NCBI RefSeq assembly: GCF_001590965.1
Contig: NZ_BCTW01000003.1
Location: 124,001-188,000 of the forward strand
Reading direction: 5' to 3'
From: Novosphingobium lentum NBRC 107847
GTDB taxonomy: Bacteria > Pseudomonadota > Alphaproteobacteria > Sphingomonadales > Sphingomonadaceae
DNA: 64,000 bases
In this document: positions 1-8,659 of the stretch, one piece after another
Position numbering within the stretch: position 1 is the stretch's first letter
Layout: each line of letters starts with the position of its first letter
The notes under the pieces: generated by a model
Database searches by the model: none
Told to the model about the DNA's origin: nothing
Seen by the model: the letters and a program-made list of their open reading frames with translations, nothing else
Position numbers and translations under genes: made by a program

Positions 1-764
1 CCAAAGTGCGGCAGTGGTCCGACGGCGTGATCCGCATCGTCAGCCGCATGGGCACGCCGGCCGAGGAGCTGGAGGGGGCGAAAATGGTGCTGGAGATGCG
101 GCGGTTCATCAAGGCGACCATCGCCGCGCGGCGGGTGAAGCCCGAGGATGACCTGATTTCTCTGCTGATCGCGGCGCGCGTGGAAGGCATGGACCCGCTG
201 ACCGATGACGAAATCGCGCCATCGGCGTTCGAGATCGCGGTGGCGGGCAACGAGACCACGCGCAACACCCTGATGAGCGGGCTGGCGCGGCTGATCCGCG
301 ATCCGGCGCAGATGCAGGCGCTTGGCGCCGATCCTTCGCTGATGCCCGGCGCGGTGGAGGAACTGCTGCGCTATGAAACGCCCGCAACATCGATGTGGCG
401 GATCGCCACGCGCGACACGCAACTGGGCGGAGTGGACATCCCGCAAGGCGCCGCGCTGCTGTTGCGCTATGACGCCGCCAACCGCGATCCGGCGAAATTC
501 GAGAACCCCGAGAGGTTCGACATCCGCCGCAAGAACGCGCACCAGCAGGTCGCGTTCGGCGGGTTCGGGGTGCACCGCTGTTTGGGCCAGATGCTGGCGC
601 GCAAGGAACTGGCGATCGGTTTCAACACGTTGCTGGCACGTCTTCACAACCTGCGGATCGTGGAGGGCAGCGATACGGATTACTGGCCCGGGCTGCTCCA
701 TCGCGGCATCACCAGCCTGACCATCGCGTTCGATCCGGGCGCGCGCGTCTTTCCCAAAGCCTGA
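1..764 (+). CDS. Cytochrome P450, C-terminal part (5' end outside window)
   Basis: Heme-thiolate monooxygenase, the C-terminal two thirds of a soluble bacterial class I P450. The reading frame is open from the left edge (first whole codon at base 3), so the true start lies upstream. Visible motifs in order are the I-helix oxygen-binding AGNETTRN, the K-helix ExxR in EELLRYE, and the heme loop FGGFGVHRCLG, whose cysteine codon is at 579-581. All key residues are intact. A small ABM-like gene follows after 14 bases with a good GAGAGGAG ribosome site, so the two are probably one operon. The substrate is unknown; the location beside SDR and acyl-CoA genes suggests hydroxylation of a hydrophobic carbon skeleton. 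The family call is secure. Confidence 0.95.
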   Translation, partial: KVRQWSDGVIRIVSRMGTPAEELEGAKMVLEMRRFIKATIAARRVKPEDDLISLLIAARVEGMDPLTDDEIAPSAFEIAVAGNETTRNTLMSGLARLIRDPAQMQALGADPSLMPGAVEELLRYETPATSMWRIATRDTQLGGVDIPQGAALLLRYDAANRDPAKFENPERFDIRRKNAHQQVAFGGFGVHRCLGQMLARKELAIGFNTLLARLHNLRIVEGSDTDYWPGLLHRGITSLTIAFDPGARVFPKA

Positions 765-778
765 GAGGAGCAATCACC

Positions 779-1171
779 ATGCCGGCACCGATCATCACCG
801 AAGGCGATTGCTTCATTTCGCGCTTTACCCTGAAGCCCGAACGGCGCGACGAATTCCTCGCGATGTTCACCGGACTGGTCGACAATTTCCGCGATGCGAT
901 GGGCGAGACCACCCACTTCGTGTTCTATGGCTGGAGCCGCGCGGGCGAATATGTCGCGATCGAAAGCTGGAAAAGCCCGGAGATCGTCGCGGCGGTGCGC
1001 GCCGATCCGGCGTTCGTCGATCTGATCGGCAAGCTGCTCGATTGCTGCGCGAAGCCGATGCAGATGGAAGTGTTCAACGCGATGAATTCGGACGGCAGCG
1101 TGTTCACGCTGAACCCGGTGGGCAAATCCACAGTCCATCCCGACGTGGGCGTGGGCGCGGCGTTTATCTAG
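779..1171 (+). CDS. Antibiotic-biosynthesis-monooxygenase (ABM)-like small protein
   Basis: A 130-residue protein with the look of a dimeric alpha+beta ferredoxin-like ABM domain: an N-terminal strand (FISRFTLKPERRDEF), a helix, then HFVFYGWSRAGEYVAIESW and a C-terminal helix. ABM proteins include cofactor-free quinol monooxygenases, heme-degrading enzymes and non-catalytic members, so the reaction cannot be assigned. The ATG at 779 has GAGAGGAG upstream. It lies 14 bases after the P450 and probably shares its transcript, and its stop is 3 bases from the stop of the convergent membrane-protein gene. A role in handling the P450 product is inference from position. Confidence 0.6.
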   Translation: MPAPIITEGDCFISRFTLKPERRDEFLAMFTGLVDNFRDAMGETTHFVFYGWSRAGEYVAIESWKSPEIVAAVRADPAFVDLIGKLLDCCAKPMQMEVFNAMNSDGSVFTLNPVGKSTVHPDVGVGAAFI

Positions 1172-1174
1172 CGA

Positions 1175-1864
1175 TCACGCTCCGGCCGGCGCTTCCCGGA
1201 TCGCCTTGAGCACCAGCGGCGTCATGACCACGAGCCACGCGAAGAACGCACCGGCCGCCAGCCAGAAATCGAAGAACCCGTTCCACGCGAACGGTCCGCT
1301 GCGGAAGATGTAGCCGAGCCCGCCGGGCAGGAAGAGCAGCACCGCCCAAACGTTGAAATAGGCCACCCAGCGCGGGAACACCGGCGTTGCGCTCTGATCG
1401 AGCAGCGTGCCCAGCGCGATTGCGCCGAACTGGGCGATGAAGGTGGGGAAGGCCGGGATGATGATCAGCCAGCCGAGATCGTTGAGCAGTTGGGTCAGCG
1501 CGGGATCGCGTTCGGGGCGGAACGCGGTGGTGGCGAAGATCATGATCGGGAACATCACGGTCAGCACGCCGATCGATCCGGCGCCCAGCTGAAGCAGTGC
1601 GGGCAGGCGGCTGGCGGTCTTCATCCGCCACATCTGCGCCGAAATCACCCCGACGAACGCGGCATAGCCTGCCATGCCGAACAGCCCGATGATCATGCCG
1701 CTGCGGATCATCCCGGCGTTCGCTGCATAGAGGGTGGCGACCTCCTGCGCGGACAGCGAAGGGGCGGGCGGGGGGATGAACCCGGCCATCAGCAGGCCGA
1801 TGCCGAACGCGCCGGCGCAGAACACGCCGCCCCACGCGCAAATCCTCTGGTCTATCGTACTCAT
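1175..1864 (-). CDS. Integral membrane protein, paralogue of the protein at 40955-41656
   Basis: A 229-residue protein with about six hydrophobic membrane segments (near residues 9-28, 52-75, 87-112, 133-152, 166-187 and 196-217). It shares with the protein at 40955-41656 the C-terminal signature FPRWVAYFNVWA ... SGPFAWNGFFDFW and the same segment spacing, so the two are clearly paralogues. No catalytic motif is visible. It is last in a minus-strand group behind the SDR at 1888-2736 (23-base gap) and is probably co-transcribed with it. It may be a membrane carrier or a stress-type DUF4386-like protein; function is not assigned. Confidence 0.7.
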   Translation of the reverse strand: MSTIDQRICAWGGVFCAGAFGIGLLMAGFIPPPAPSLSAQEVATLYAANAGMIRSGMIIGLFGMAGYAAFVGVISAQMWRMKTASRLPALLQLGAGSIGVLTVMFPIMIFATTAFRPERDPALTQLLNDLGWLIIIPAFPTFIAQFGAIALGTLLDQSATPVFPRWVAYFNVWAVLLFLPGGLGYIFRSGPFAWNGFFDFWLAAGAFFAWLVVMTPLVLKAIREAPAGA

Positions 1865-1887
1865 CCCGGTCCCCCCGATTGCGCCGC

Positions 1888-2736
1888 TCAGCCGCCGAAG
1901 AAGCCTGCCAGCATTGCATCGACTTCCTTGTCGCCCATCGCCGCGCGCGCGCCGAGCAGTTGTTGCGCGTCCTGCCCGGCGATGTAGCGCGTGTCAGGAT
2001 CGTCGGCGTCGAGCGCGCCAAGGATCACGGCGGCGACCTGATCGGGGGTCGATCCGCCGCCCTGGCCGTCGTACCCGGCTTGCGCCGCTGCGGCGAAGCC
2101 CTTGTACACAGTGCCATAGCGCGCCGCCTGATCCGGCATGAGGCCGCTTTCCATCTTCTTCGTCAACGCGATCTGGTCGCTCACCATCGGCGTGCGCACG
2201 CCGCCCGGCTCGACCATGATCACCTTGACCCCGGTGCCCGCGATTTCCTGCCGCATCACGTCGGCCGCGCCTTCCAGCGCGTATTTCGACGCGGTGTAGG
2301 CGGCGAGGAACGGCATGGCGATCTTGCCCGACATCGATGTGATGAACAGCAGGCGTCCCTTGCTGGCCCGCAAGGCATCGAGCGTCGCCTGGAACACCGC
2401 GATGCCCGACAGCGTGTTGATCTCCAGCGTGCGGCGATAGCTGGCGAGCGTTGTCAGTTCGGCCGGGCCGATCGTACCGATCGCGGCGCAGACGACCACC
2501 TGATCAAGCCGTTCGAGCCCGGCGACCAGCGCACGGACCTGCTCGAGCGCTGCATCGGCATCGTCGAGGCGCAAAAGGACTGTCTGCGCAACGCCGGGGA
2601 CATCGCCGGCCAGCTGCGCGGCCTGCGCCTCGTCGAGAACGGTGGCGATCACCTTGTCACCGCGCGCCACAAGCTGGCGGGTCACTTCCATGCCGATGCC
2701 GCCGGCCGCACCGACGACGAGTACCGTGTTGCTCAT
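1888..2736 (-). CDS. Short-chain dehydrogenase/reductase (SDR)
   Basis: A 282-residue NAD(P)-dependent alcohol dehydrogenase/ketoreductase of the classical SDR family. The Rossmann cofactor loop is GAAGGIG near residues 9-15. Catalytic Ser is in the segment ITSMSGKI and the Tyr/Lys pair is YTASK. After YTASK comes the usual PGGVRT element, and the C-terminus is longer than in most 250-residue SDRs. The ATG overlaps the stop of the upstream oxidoreductase gene (ATGA), so translation is coupled. The usual NAAG motif after strand 4 is replaced by CAAIG, an unusual variant. The substrate is probably a hydroxylated pathway intermediate, which is inference. Confidence 0.88.
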   Translation of the reverse strand: MSNTVLVVGAAGGIGMEVTRQLVARGDKVIATVLDEAQAAQLAGDVPGVAQTVLLRLDDADAALEQVRALVAGLERLDQVVVCAAIGTIGPAELTTLASYRRTLEINTLSGIAVFQATLDALRASKGRLLFITSMSGKIAMPFLAAYTASKYALEGAADVMRQEIAGTGVKVIMVEPGGVRTPMVSDQIALTKKMESGLMPDQAARYGTVYKGFAAAAQAGYDGQGGGSTPDQVAAVILGALDADDPDTRYIAGQDAQQLLGARAAMGDKEVDAMLAGFFGG

Positions 2737-3833
2737 ACCGTTTCCTTCTTCCCGTGAGCGGCGGACAGTTCGATCGCCGCGATCATGCGATGGCGCTGCA
2801 CCGCGTCGTCAAAATCGGGACAGGTCCGCGTGCCGTCACGCATGTCGTTGGCGAACCGGCGATAGGCCTGCGCGACGTTGAGGGCCGGTCCGGCAAGGCT
2901 TTCGGGCACCCAGCGGTGTTCCGCCGGGATCGCCAGCGGCGAGAGGCCCTGCTCCTCGCCGCGCCCGCCCATGACCGCCAGATCGAGCATCTGCGCGTGG
3001 CCACCGAACGAGGTAACCTGCAAATCGCCCTCGGTGCCGTGGATATCCCACAGCAGCCCGGACCCGCGCGTCATGCCGGACCGGTAATGGACCGCCGCGA
3101 CCGCGCCGTTGGCCAGCCGCCCGGTGAAGGCGACTTGGTCGGGGCTGGTCTTGGTGCCGGTTTCGCCGGTTTCGGCATTGAGGAACTGCGGCTGCAGAAC
3201 CGCCATCGTTGCCGAAAGCTCGGTGATTTCACCCAGGCAATGGCACAGCGCATCAAGCGTGTGGCCCATCGGGATGGTCAGCATCGTCGCACCGTTGGCC
3301 TTGTCCATCGTATAGGCATTGGGGATGTCGATGACCGGCCCCCAGACCAGCCCCGATCCGACCAGCGTGGTTGACAGCACTTCCCCGACATAGCCATCGG
3401 CGATCAGTTTGCGGATATAGTCGATCGCGGGCGCCGAGCGCGCCTGCATCCCGACCGCGCAAGCGATCGCCCGGTTGCGGGCGTCCGCCGCCATCGCCTC
3501 GGCTTCGGCCAAGCCATTGCCCAGCGGCCATTCGCAATAGACATGCTTGCCCGCCGCCAGCGCGGCGGCAACCAGCTCGCGGTGCGCGGGCACTTTGACC
3601 GTTACCGCCACCAGATCGACCGCCGGGTCGTTCACTAGGTCGCTATAGTTGTCATAGGCTTTGGGCACGCCGAGTTCGGCGGCAGCGGCGCTCGCCGATT
3701 CCATCCGCGTGGTGCTGAGCGCAACGATGTCGTATTCGTCGAGCGCCTTGAGCGCGGGCACATGCGCCACCGCGCCCCAGCTGCGCCCCGGCTGCATGCC
3801 GATGATGCCAACGCCGATTTTCTTGCCTGCCAC
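2733..3833 (-). CDS. Gfo/Idh/MocA-family oxidoreductase
   Basis: A 366-residue NAD(P)-dependent dehydrogenase. The N-terminal Rossmann fold has GVGIIGMQPGRSWG and the conserved CEWPLGNGLAEAEAM, which matches the family's EKP(L/I) element with W in place of K. The C-terminal alpha/beta domain covers about residues 125-340. The open frame reaches 3875, but the GTG at 3833 is preferred: the upstream gene ends TAA just before it, AGGAG is well placed, and the first residues (AGKKIGVGIIG) match the fold's first strand. Family members oxidise sugars or cyclic polyols or reduce imines and aldehydes. The Lys normally found in the EKP motif appears lost, so catalysis may be atypical. It lies between the lipocalin-like gene and an SDR. 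Confidence 0.88.
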   Translation of the reverse strand: MAGKKIGVGIIGMQPGRSWGAVAHVPALKALDEYDIVALSTTRMESASAAAAELGVPKAYDNYSDLVNDPAVDLVAVTVKVPAHRELVAAALAAGKHVYCEWPLGNGLAEAEAMAADARNRAIACAVGMQARSAPAIDYIRKLIADGYVGEVLSTTLVGSGLVWGPVIDIPNAYTMDKANGATMLTIPMGHTLDALCHCLGEITELSATMAVLQPQFLNAETGETGTKTSPDQVAFTGRLANGAVAAVHYRSGMTRGSGLLWDIHGTEGDLQVTSFGGHAQMLDLAVMGGRGEEQGLSPLAIPAEHRWVPESLAGPALNVAQAYRRFANDMRDGTRTCPDFDDAVQRHRMIAAIELSAAHGKKETV

Positions 3834-3835
3834 GC

Positions 3836-4837
3836 TTATTTCTCCTGCCCGTAACGCCAGATGTAATCGTTCCACTGCACTTCCTGTGTCTCACCGTGGC
3901 CGGTGCGTCCGTTCCAATGCCATTCAACCAGCCCGAGGTGGACGTTGGCATTGGGCCAGCCCGACCAGTTCGATTGCGCGATGACGGTTCCGGTCAGCGT
4001 GTAGATGTCGCCCTCGGTGTCTTCCATCGTGATCTCGTGGCTGATCGGGCGGCACATCGGGAATTCCCGGCGGGTGATCTTGGACGCGCGTTTCAGGCGG
4101 CGCTGTTCCTTGCCCACTTGCACCCAACCGTCGCGGAACGCGGTTTCGGCAGTGATGTCATAGTGGCCGACCCATTCGGGCCCGCGCGCGGGATCATCGT
4201 GCGCGCCCAGGTTGAAGGCGAAATCCTCGCCGAACACACCGGTCACCCAGGTATAGGGCGGCAGCGGTGCGGCATCTTCGGGGCGCGGCTCGCCCCACGA
4301 CCGGTCGCGCACGTTGTAGCAATCGACATTGTAGGCCGTGCCGCGCAGCACCAGCTTGCCACGTCCGCGCATCACCTGCTCGAAATGCTGGTTGTTCGAT
4401 CGCATCAGCGGTGCGGCGGTGCCTTCGAACGTGACGTCGACCGAGGTTTCGCGTGCCGGATCGTCGAAGGTCAGGCGCATCTTGCTGATCGGCTCGATTA
4501 CCTCGACGCGCATCGAGTTGGGGAAGCGGATATCGCTGCCGTCGCCCACGATCGTGCCCAGCTTGTTGAACGCGCGGATGTCGAACAGCTCGCACGCCAG
4601 CGTCTGCAGCTTCATGCCCTGGTAGATCATGAGACCGCCGGTCACGACATCGAGATTGGGATGCGTCCAGCAATAGGCGAAGGCGTTGATCTTCGCCTCG
4701 GGCACGTTGAAGCCCCAGTACCAGGTCTGGGACACCGAATCGGCCTGGTTGGTCCAGCCGGTCTGGAAAAATTCGTGGCGCGGTTCGGCCAGGCCGAAAC
4801 CCCCGCCCAGATTGGCATTCCAATCGGTTTCGCTCAC
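3836..4837 (-). CDS. DUF7064-type lipocalin-like (AttH/CrtC-related) protein
   Basis: A 333-residue, beta-rich, tryptophan-rich protein with no signal peptide. Its landmarks are YWGFNVPEAKINAFAYCW near the N-terminus, GGLMIYQG, then RDRSWGEPRPE and PPYTWVTG. The same landmarks recur in the protein at 25519-26646, so these are paralogues. The family resembles CrtC/AttH-type proteins (hydroxyneurosporene synthase fold), some of which hydrate isoprenoids; the Pfam assignment is from memory. The GTG at 4837 has a GAGG 8 bases upstream and is preferred to an ATG 33 bases further 5' that lacks a good ribosome site. It starts a four-gene minus-strand operon and is divergent from the kinase gene at 4965. 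Confidence 0.7.
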   Translation of the reverse strand: MSETDWNANLGGGFGLAEPRHEFFQTGWTNQADSVSQTWYWGFNVPEAKINAFAYCWTHPNLDVVTGGLMIYQGMKLQTLACELFDIRAFNKLGTIVGDGSDIRFPNSMRVEVIEPISKMRLTFDDPARETSVDVTFEGTAAPLMRSNNQHFEQVMRGRGKLVLRGTAYNVDCYNVRDRSWGEPRPEDAAPLPPYTWVTGVFGEDFAFNLGAHDDPARGPEWVGHYDITAETAFRDGWVQVGKEQRRLKRASKITRREFPMCRPISHEITMEDTEGDIYTLTGTVIAQSNWSGWPNANVHLGLVEWHWNGRTGHGETQEVQWNDYIWRYGQEK

Positions 4838-4918
4838 CGTGTCATCCTCGTCCTGTCGCGACGCTTGCATGCGCCGCAGTTGCCGGGTGATAGCATTTGC
4901 ATGGCGTTGCGCCATCCA

Positions 4919-4932
4919 GTTTGTTAGCACAC
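4919..4932. promoter_or_regulatory. Candidate operator, 11/14 match to GTATGCTAGCATAC
   Basis: GTTTGTTAGCACAC lies in the 127-base gap between the divergent genes starting at 4837 and 4965. It matches 11 of 14 positions of the perfect palindrome at 29181-29194. Position and similarity suggest a shared repressor, but one site alone is not significant. Confidence 0.4.
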
Positions 4933-4964
4933 TATCCGCAAGCGTCCGATTCTGGGAGAGAAAC

Positions 4965-6440
4965 ATGCTGATACCTGCCGGCCGGCTGCTGGCCGCGCTC
5001 TCGACCGAGTTCGGCCGCCTGCTGCCCAAGCTCGACGATGCGGGAACGGATGGCTCCGCCGGGCAGGGCATCGCCAACGCGCTGCTGCTGCTGTCCAACC
5101 GCGAGACGGCGGGGTCGGCGTTCGTCGATGCGCAAGTCGATGCGCTGTGCGCCGTGCTGGCGGTGGCCGAGTATATCGCGCCGCACGGCAACGCGGCGAT
5201 GTTGCGCGAAGAGGCGGACGCAGTGCGGGCCGCCGGATCGCTGGCGGAAAAGGAAGCGGCGTGGCGCGATCTGCTGGCGCGCACGCAAGACTTTGCCGGT
5301 GCGATGGCGGGTGACCCGGCGTTGTCGCCGGCGGATCGCGCGCGGTTGTGCGCCGCGTTCGTCGCGTGGGAAGCGCAGGACCGGCTGGCGCAAGCCGCCC
5401 CGGCCGATGCGGTGGCGGACAGCGGCGAAGTCCAGATCACCCGCGAGAACCTGACCGCCTACTTGCGCGATCGCTTTGCCGAGCCGGGGCTGGAGGTCAC
5501 CGCGCTCACTCCGCTGGCGGGCGGGTTCGGCAAGGAGACGATCCTGTTCGACGTGGCGGGACAGGCGCTGTCGGGTTCGTTCGTGATGCGGCGCGATCTG
5601 GCGGGCGGCGCCTCGCTGACCAATGACTGCCACCGCAACGCGATGGAATACCCGGTGATCCTGGCGGCCCATGCGCGTGGTTTCCCGGCGCCCGACGCGG
5701 TGTTTCTCGATACCGAACATGCGGCGCTGCCGGGCGGCGATTTCTTCGTGATGCGCAAGTCGCCGGGCAAGATCGGCGGCAACTTCTTCGGCGCGCAGAC
5801 CGCGATTCCCGCCGATCTGGTGGACAGCATGGCGCAGATCATGGCGCGGCTGCACAGGCTGGAGCCTCTGACCGAACTGGGGAACCACAACCCGGCGATC
5901 CGCGCCGAACTGTGGACCAAGACCCGCAGCGAGGCGGCGCGCGACTATATCGCGGGGTGGCGCGAATATTTCCTGGCGAACAACCACATGCCGTCGCCCT
6001 CACTGATGGCGCTGTATGGCTGGCTGCTCGACAACGTGCCCGATCGGCGGGGGCGCCCCTCGCTGCTCCACGGCGATTTCGGTTTTCACAACTTCCTGTT
6101 CGACGATGGCAAGCTGACCGCCGTGCTCGACTGGGAATTCGCGCATATCGGCGATCCGGCGGAAGAGCTGGGCTACGTCCGCGAAACCATCGGCGATGCG
6201 ATCGACTGGCAGCAGTTGACCGCGCTGTACGAGGCAGCGGGCGGCGATCCGGTGGACGAGCCGACCTTGCGCTATTTCCGGGTGTGGGCGCATGTGCGCA
6301 ACGCCAGCGCCTCCAACCTCATCTCGGCCAACTTCATCGCCGGGCTCGCCGACGACCTCAAGCTCGCCTATCTCGCGCACGTCCACTTCCCGATGTTCAT
6401 CAGCGCGGCGCAGGCGTTGATTGCGGGCGGCGGCGTTTAG
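4965..6440 (+). CDS. APH-like phosphotransferase with N-terminal helical extension
   Basis: A 491-residue protein. Residues 1 to about 150 are helical and of unclear family. From about 155 on it is an aminoglycoside-phosphotransferase-like kinase with a glycine-rich GGFGKET, the catalytic loop HGDFGFHNFLFDD and the metal-binding LDWEFAHIGD. All kinase residues are present. The ATG at 4965 follows GGGAGAG. The domain is of the type found in ACAD10/ACAD11 and in LvaA, which phosphorylate 4-hydroxyacyl-CoA before phosphate elimination by an acyl-CoA dehydrogenase. LvaA needs a small partner, LvaB, and the N-terminal extension here could play that part (inference). It ends convergently with a fused acyl-CoA dehydrogenase, with the stop codons overlapping. 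Confidence 0.88.
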   Translation: MLIPAGRLLAALSTEFGRLLPKLDDAGTDGSAGQGIANALLLLSNRETAGSAFVDAQVDALCAVLAVAEYIAPHGNAAMLREEADAVRAAGSLAEKEAAWRDLLARTQDFAGAMAGDPALSPADRARLCAAFVAWEAQDRLAQAAPADAVADSGEVQITRENLTAYLRDRFAEPGLEVTALTPLAGGFGKETILFDVAGQALSGSFVMRRDLAGGASLTNDCHRNAMEYPVILAAHARGFPAPDAVFLDTEHAALPGGDFFVMRKSPGKIGGNFFGAQTAIPADLVDSMAQIMARLHRLEPLTELGNHNPAIRAELWTKTRSEAARDYIAGWREYFLANNHMPSPSLMALYGWLLDNVPDRRGRPSLLHGDFGFHNFLFDDGKLTAVLDWEFAHIGDPAEELGYVRETIGDAIDWQQLTALYEAAGGDPVDEPTLRYFRVWAHVRNASASNLISANFIAGLADDLKLAYLAHVHFPMFISAAQALIAGGGV

Positions 6441-8647
6441 CCCAGCACAGCCCGTGCAATCAGCCCGCGCTGGATCTCGTTGGTGCCGCCGAAGATCGAC
6501 CAGCAGCGGCCGTAAAGGTACTGGTGCGCCATCGCGCTGGCCGACTGCTGCACGGACAGCGCGGTGGCGGGGGGCAGGTGCAGGTCGGCCGGATCGTGCG
6601 CCGCGCCCAGCGGTCCCTCGATTTCCAGCGCGATCTCGCTGATCAGTTGCAGGATCTCGGTCCCGCGGATTTTCAGCACCGAGGCCTGCGGGCCTTCCTT
6701 CGATCCGCCGCCCGCCCACGCCGACACGTAGTCCTGTTCCAGCGCACACAGCGTCAGCAGCTGGATTTCCGCATCGGCCAGCTTCAGGGTCATCCGCTCG
6801 CGGTGGGGCGACGCGGGCTGCGCATAGAGCAGCGCCTTGACCTGCCCTAGCAGGCGCAGCTTGGGGCCGGTATCGGCAATCGCGACGCGCTCGTTCGAGA
6901 GCAGGAACTTGGCGATGGTCCAGCCCTGACCCTCTGCGGCGACGAGGTTCTCTGCCGGAACGCGCACGTCGTCGAAGAATATCTGGTTGGTGTGGTGCTG
7001 GCCGTCGATCGTCACGATCGGGCGCACGGTGATGCCCGGCGTGGTCATGTCGATCAGCAGGAACGAGATGCCCTGCTGTGCCTTGACCGTGCTGTCGGTG
7101 CGGACGAGGCAATGCATCCAGTCCGCCCAGTGCGCCTCGGTCGTCCACATCTTGGTGCCGTTGACGACGTAGTGGTCGCCATCACGCACCGCCGTGGTCT
7201 TGAGCGAGGCGAGGTCGGACCCGGCGTTGGGTTCGGAATAGCCCTGGCACCACCACACGTCGCTCGACAGGATTCCGGGCAAGTGGCGCGCCTGCTGTTC
7301 GGGCGTGCCGAACGCCTGCAACACCGGGCCGACCATGTTGACGCCGTAAGGAATGACCATCGGCGCGGCGTTGAGTGAGGCTTCCTGCAGGAACACCAGC
7401 TGGCGCTCCAGATCCCAGCCCGCGCCGCCGTGTTCGAGGGACCAAGCGGCGGCGAACCAGCCGTGATCGCGCAGGATCTTCTGCCAGCGGACATAGTCGT
7501 CCTTGGCGATCTCCAGCCCTTTGCGCCCCTTATCGGCAATGTCGGTAGGCAGGTTGGCTTGCACGAACGCGCGCACCTCGGCGCGCCATGCGGCCATGTC
7601 GACGCTGTCGGGCAGGCGCGCGCCGCCCAGCTTCGCAAAACGCGCGCGGTGGGCATCGGCGCTGCCCAGTTCGGCGCGGATCGCGGCGAGGCGGCGCATA
7701 TAATGGCTGACGTCGAGTTCGTCGGACACGCCCATGCCGCCGTGAAGTTGCACTGCATCGTGGCCGATCAGGCGGCCGGCGGTGTCGGCCGTGGCCTTGG
7801 CGGCGGAGGCGAGCGCGGCGGCATCGGGTGCGCTGCTGTCAATCGCGTCGATCGCGCGGTCGGTCAGTGTGCGCGCTTCCTCGGCGGCGGCGAACATATT
7901 GGCCGCGCGATGCTGCAGCGCCTGGAACGTGGACAGCGCCACGCCGAACTGCCTGCGCGTGCGCAAATAGGCGAAGGTCGCGGCGTTGAGTGCTTCAAGG
8001 ATACCGACGGTTTCCGCCGCCAGACCGACGGCGTAGCGCGCCAGCAGGTCGTCGATGGATGGCGCATCGGGCAGGGCCGTGGCCGCCGCGCCGTCAAACG
8101 TCAGCGAAGCCGCCGACGAACCATCAATCAGGCGGAAGGCTGTACGCTCAATGCCGCCCGCTTCGACACTGTGCCAGCCAGTGGCTGTCGAGACGATGAA
8201 GGCGTGCGCGATGTCGCCATCGCGCACCACCGGCTTGTGGCCGCTGACCGTGCCGCCCCCGGCCGTGGTGGTTACAGGATCGAACGGGTCGGCGCTCTCT
8301 GCGTGTGCGATCGCAAGTACGCGCGTCCCTGCGATGATCGCCGGAATTTCATCGGGTGCGGCCAACCCGCATAGCGCCGTGGCCAGCACCGGCTCGACCG
8401 CAAGGCTGCGGCCGACTTGCGCCATGACCACCGCCAGATCGCGCATCGTGCCGCCAAAGCCGCCCGCGTCCTCGCTGAAGGCCGCGCCGAGAATGCCCTG
8501 TTCAGCCAGCAGCGGCCACAGCGCCAGCCGGTCGGGCGCAGGGCCTGCCAGCCTGAGCCGCCGCGCCTCGAACGCGTTTTCGGCGTCGAGCAGCCGCGCG
8601 AGCATGTCGCCCAGCATGGCCTGCGTTTCGGTTCGGGCGAAGAGCAT
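6437..8647 (-). CDS. Double (fused) acyl-CoA dehydrogenase
   Basis: A 736-residue protein made of two complete acyl-CoA dehydrogenase domains in one chain; ordinary family members have about 380 residues. Domain 1 (1 to about 345) carries RRQFGVALSTFQALQH and the VQLHGGMG loop. Domain 2 (about 350-736) carries WCQGYSEPNAGSDLASL, a typical flavin/substrate segment, and IFGGTNEIQRG at the end. Steroid-degrading actinobacteria use alpha2beta2 heteromers of such subunits from adjacent genes (FadE28/FadE29, ChsE1/ChsE2), so this looks like the fused form. It probably introduces a 2,3 double bond in a bulky acyl-CoA side chain. It follows the lipoyl gene by 12 bases at the end of the long minus-strand run. 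Confidence 0.93.
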   Translation of the reverse strand: MLFARTETQAMLGDMLARLLDAENAFEARRLRLAGPAPDRLALWPLLAEQGILGAAFSEDAGGFGGTMRDLAVVMAQVGRSLAVEPVLATALCGLAAPDEIPAIIAGTRVLAIAHAESADPFDPVTTTAGGGTVSGHKPVVRDGDIAHAFIVSTATGWHSVEAGGIERTAFRLIDGSSAASLTFDGAAATALPDAPSIDDLLARYAVGLAAETVGILEALNAATFAYLRTRRQFGVALSTFQALQHRAANMFAAAEEARTLTDRAIDAIDSSAPDAAALASAAKATADTAGRLIGHDAVQLHGGMGVSDELDVSHYMRRLAAIRAELGSADAHRARFAKLGGARLPDSVDMAAWRAEVRAFVQANLPTDIADKGRKGLEIAKDDYVRWQKILRDHGWFAAAWSLEHGGAGWDLERQLVFLQEASLNAAPMVIPYGVNMVGPVLQAFGTPEQQARHLPGILSSDVWWCQGYSEPNAGSDLASLKTTAVRDGDHYVVNGTKMWTTEAHWADWMHCLVRTDSTVKAQQGISFLLIDMTTPGITVRPIVTIDGQHHTNQIFFDDVRVPAENLVAAEGQGWTIAKFLLSNERVAIADTGPKLRLLGQVKALLYAQPASPHRERMTLKLADAEIQLLTLCALEQDYVSAWAGGGSKEGPQASVLKIRGTEILQLISEIALEIEGPLGAAHDPADLHLPPATALSVQQSASAMAHQYLYGRCWSIFGGTNEIQRGLIARAVLG

Positions 8648-8659
8648 CGGCGGGGCCGC

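Noticed and set aside
3839..5440. N-terminal extension of the lipocalin-like gene beyond 4837
   Set aside because: The extended part is antisense to the kinase gene at 4965, which has a good start and domain match; the extension is Ala/Ser/Arg-rich noise.
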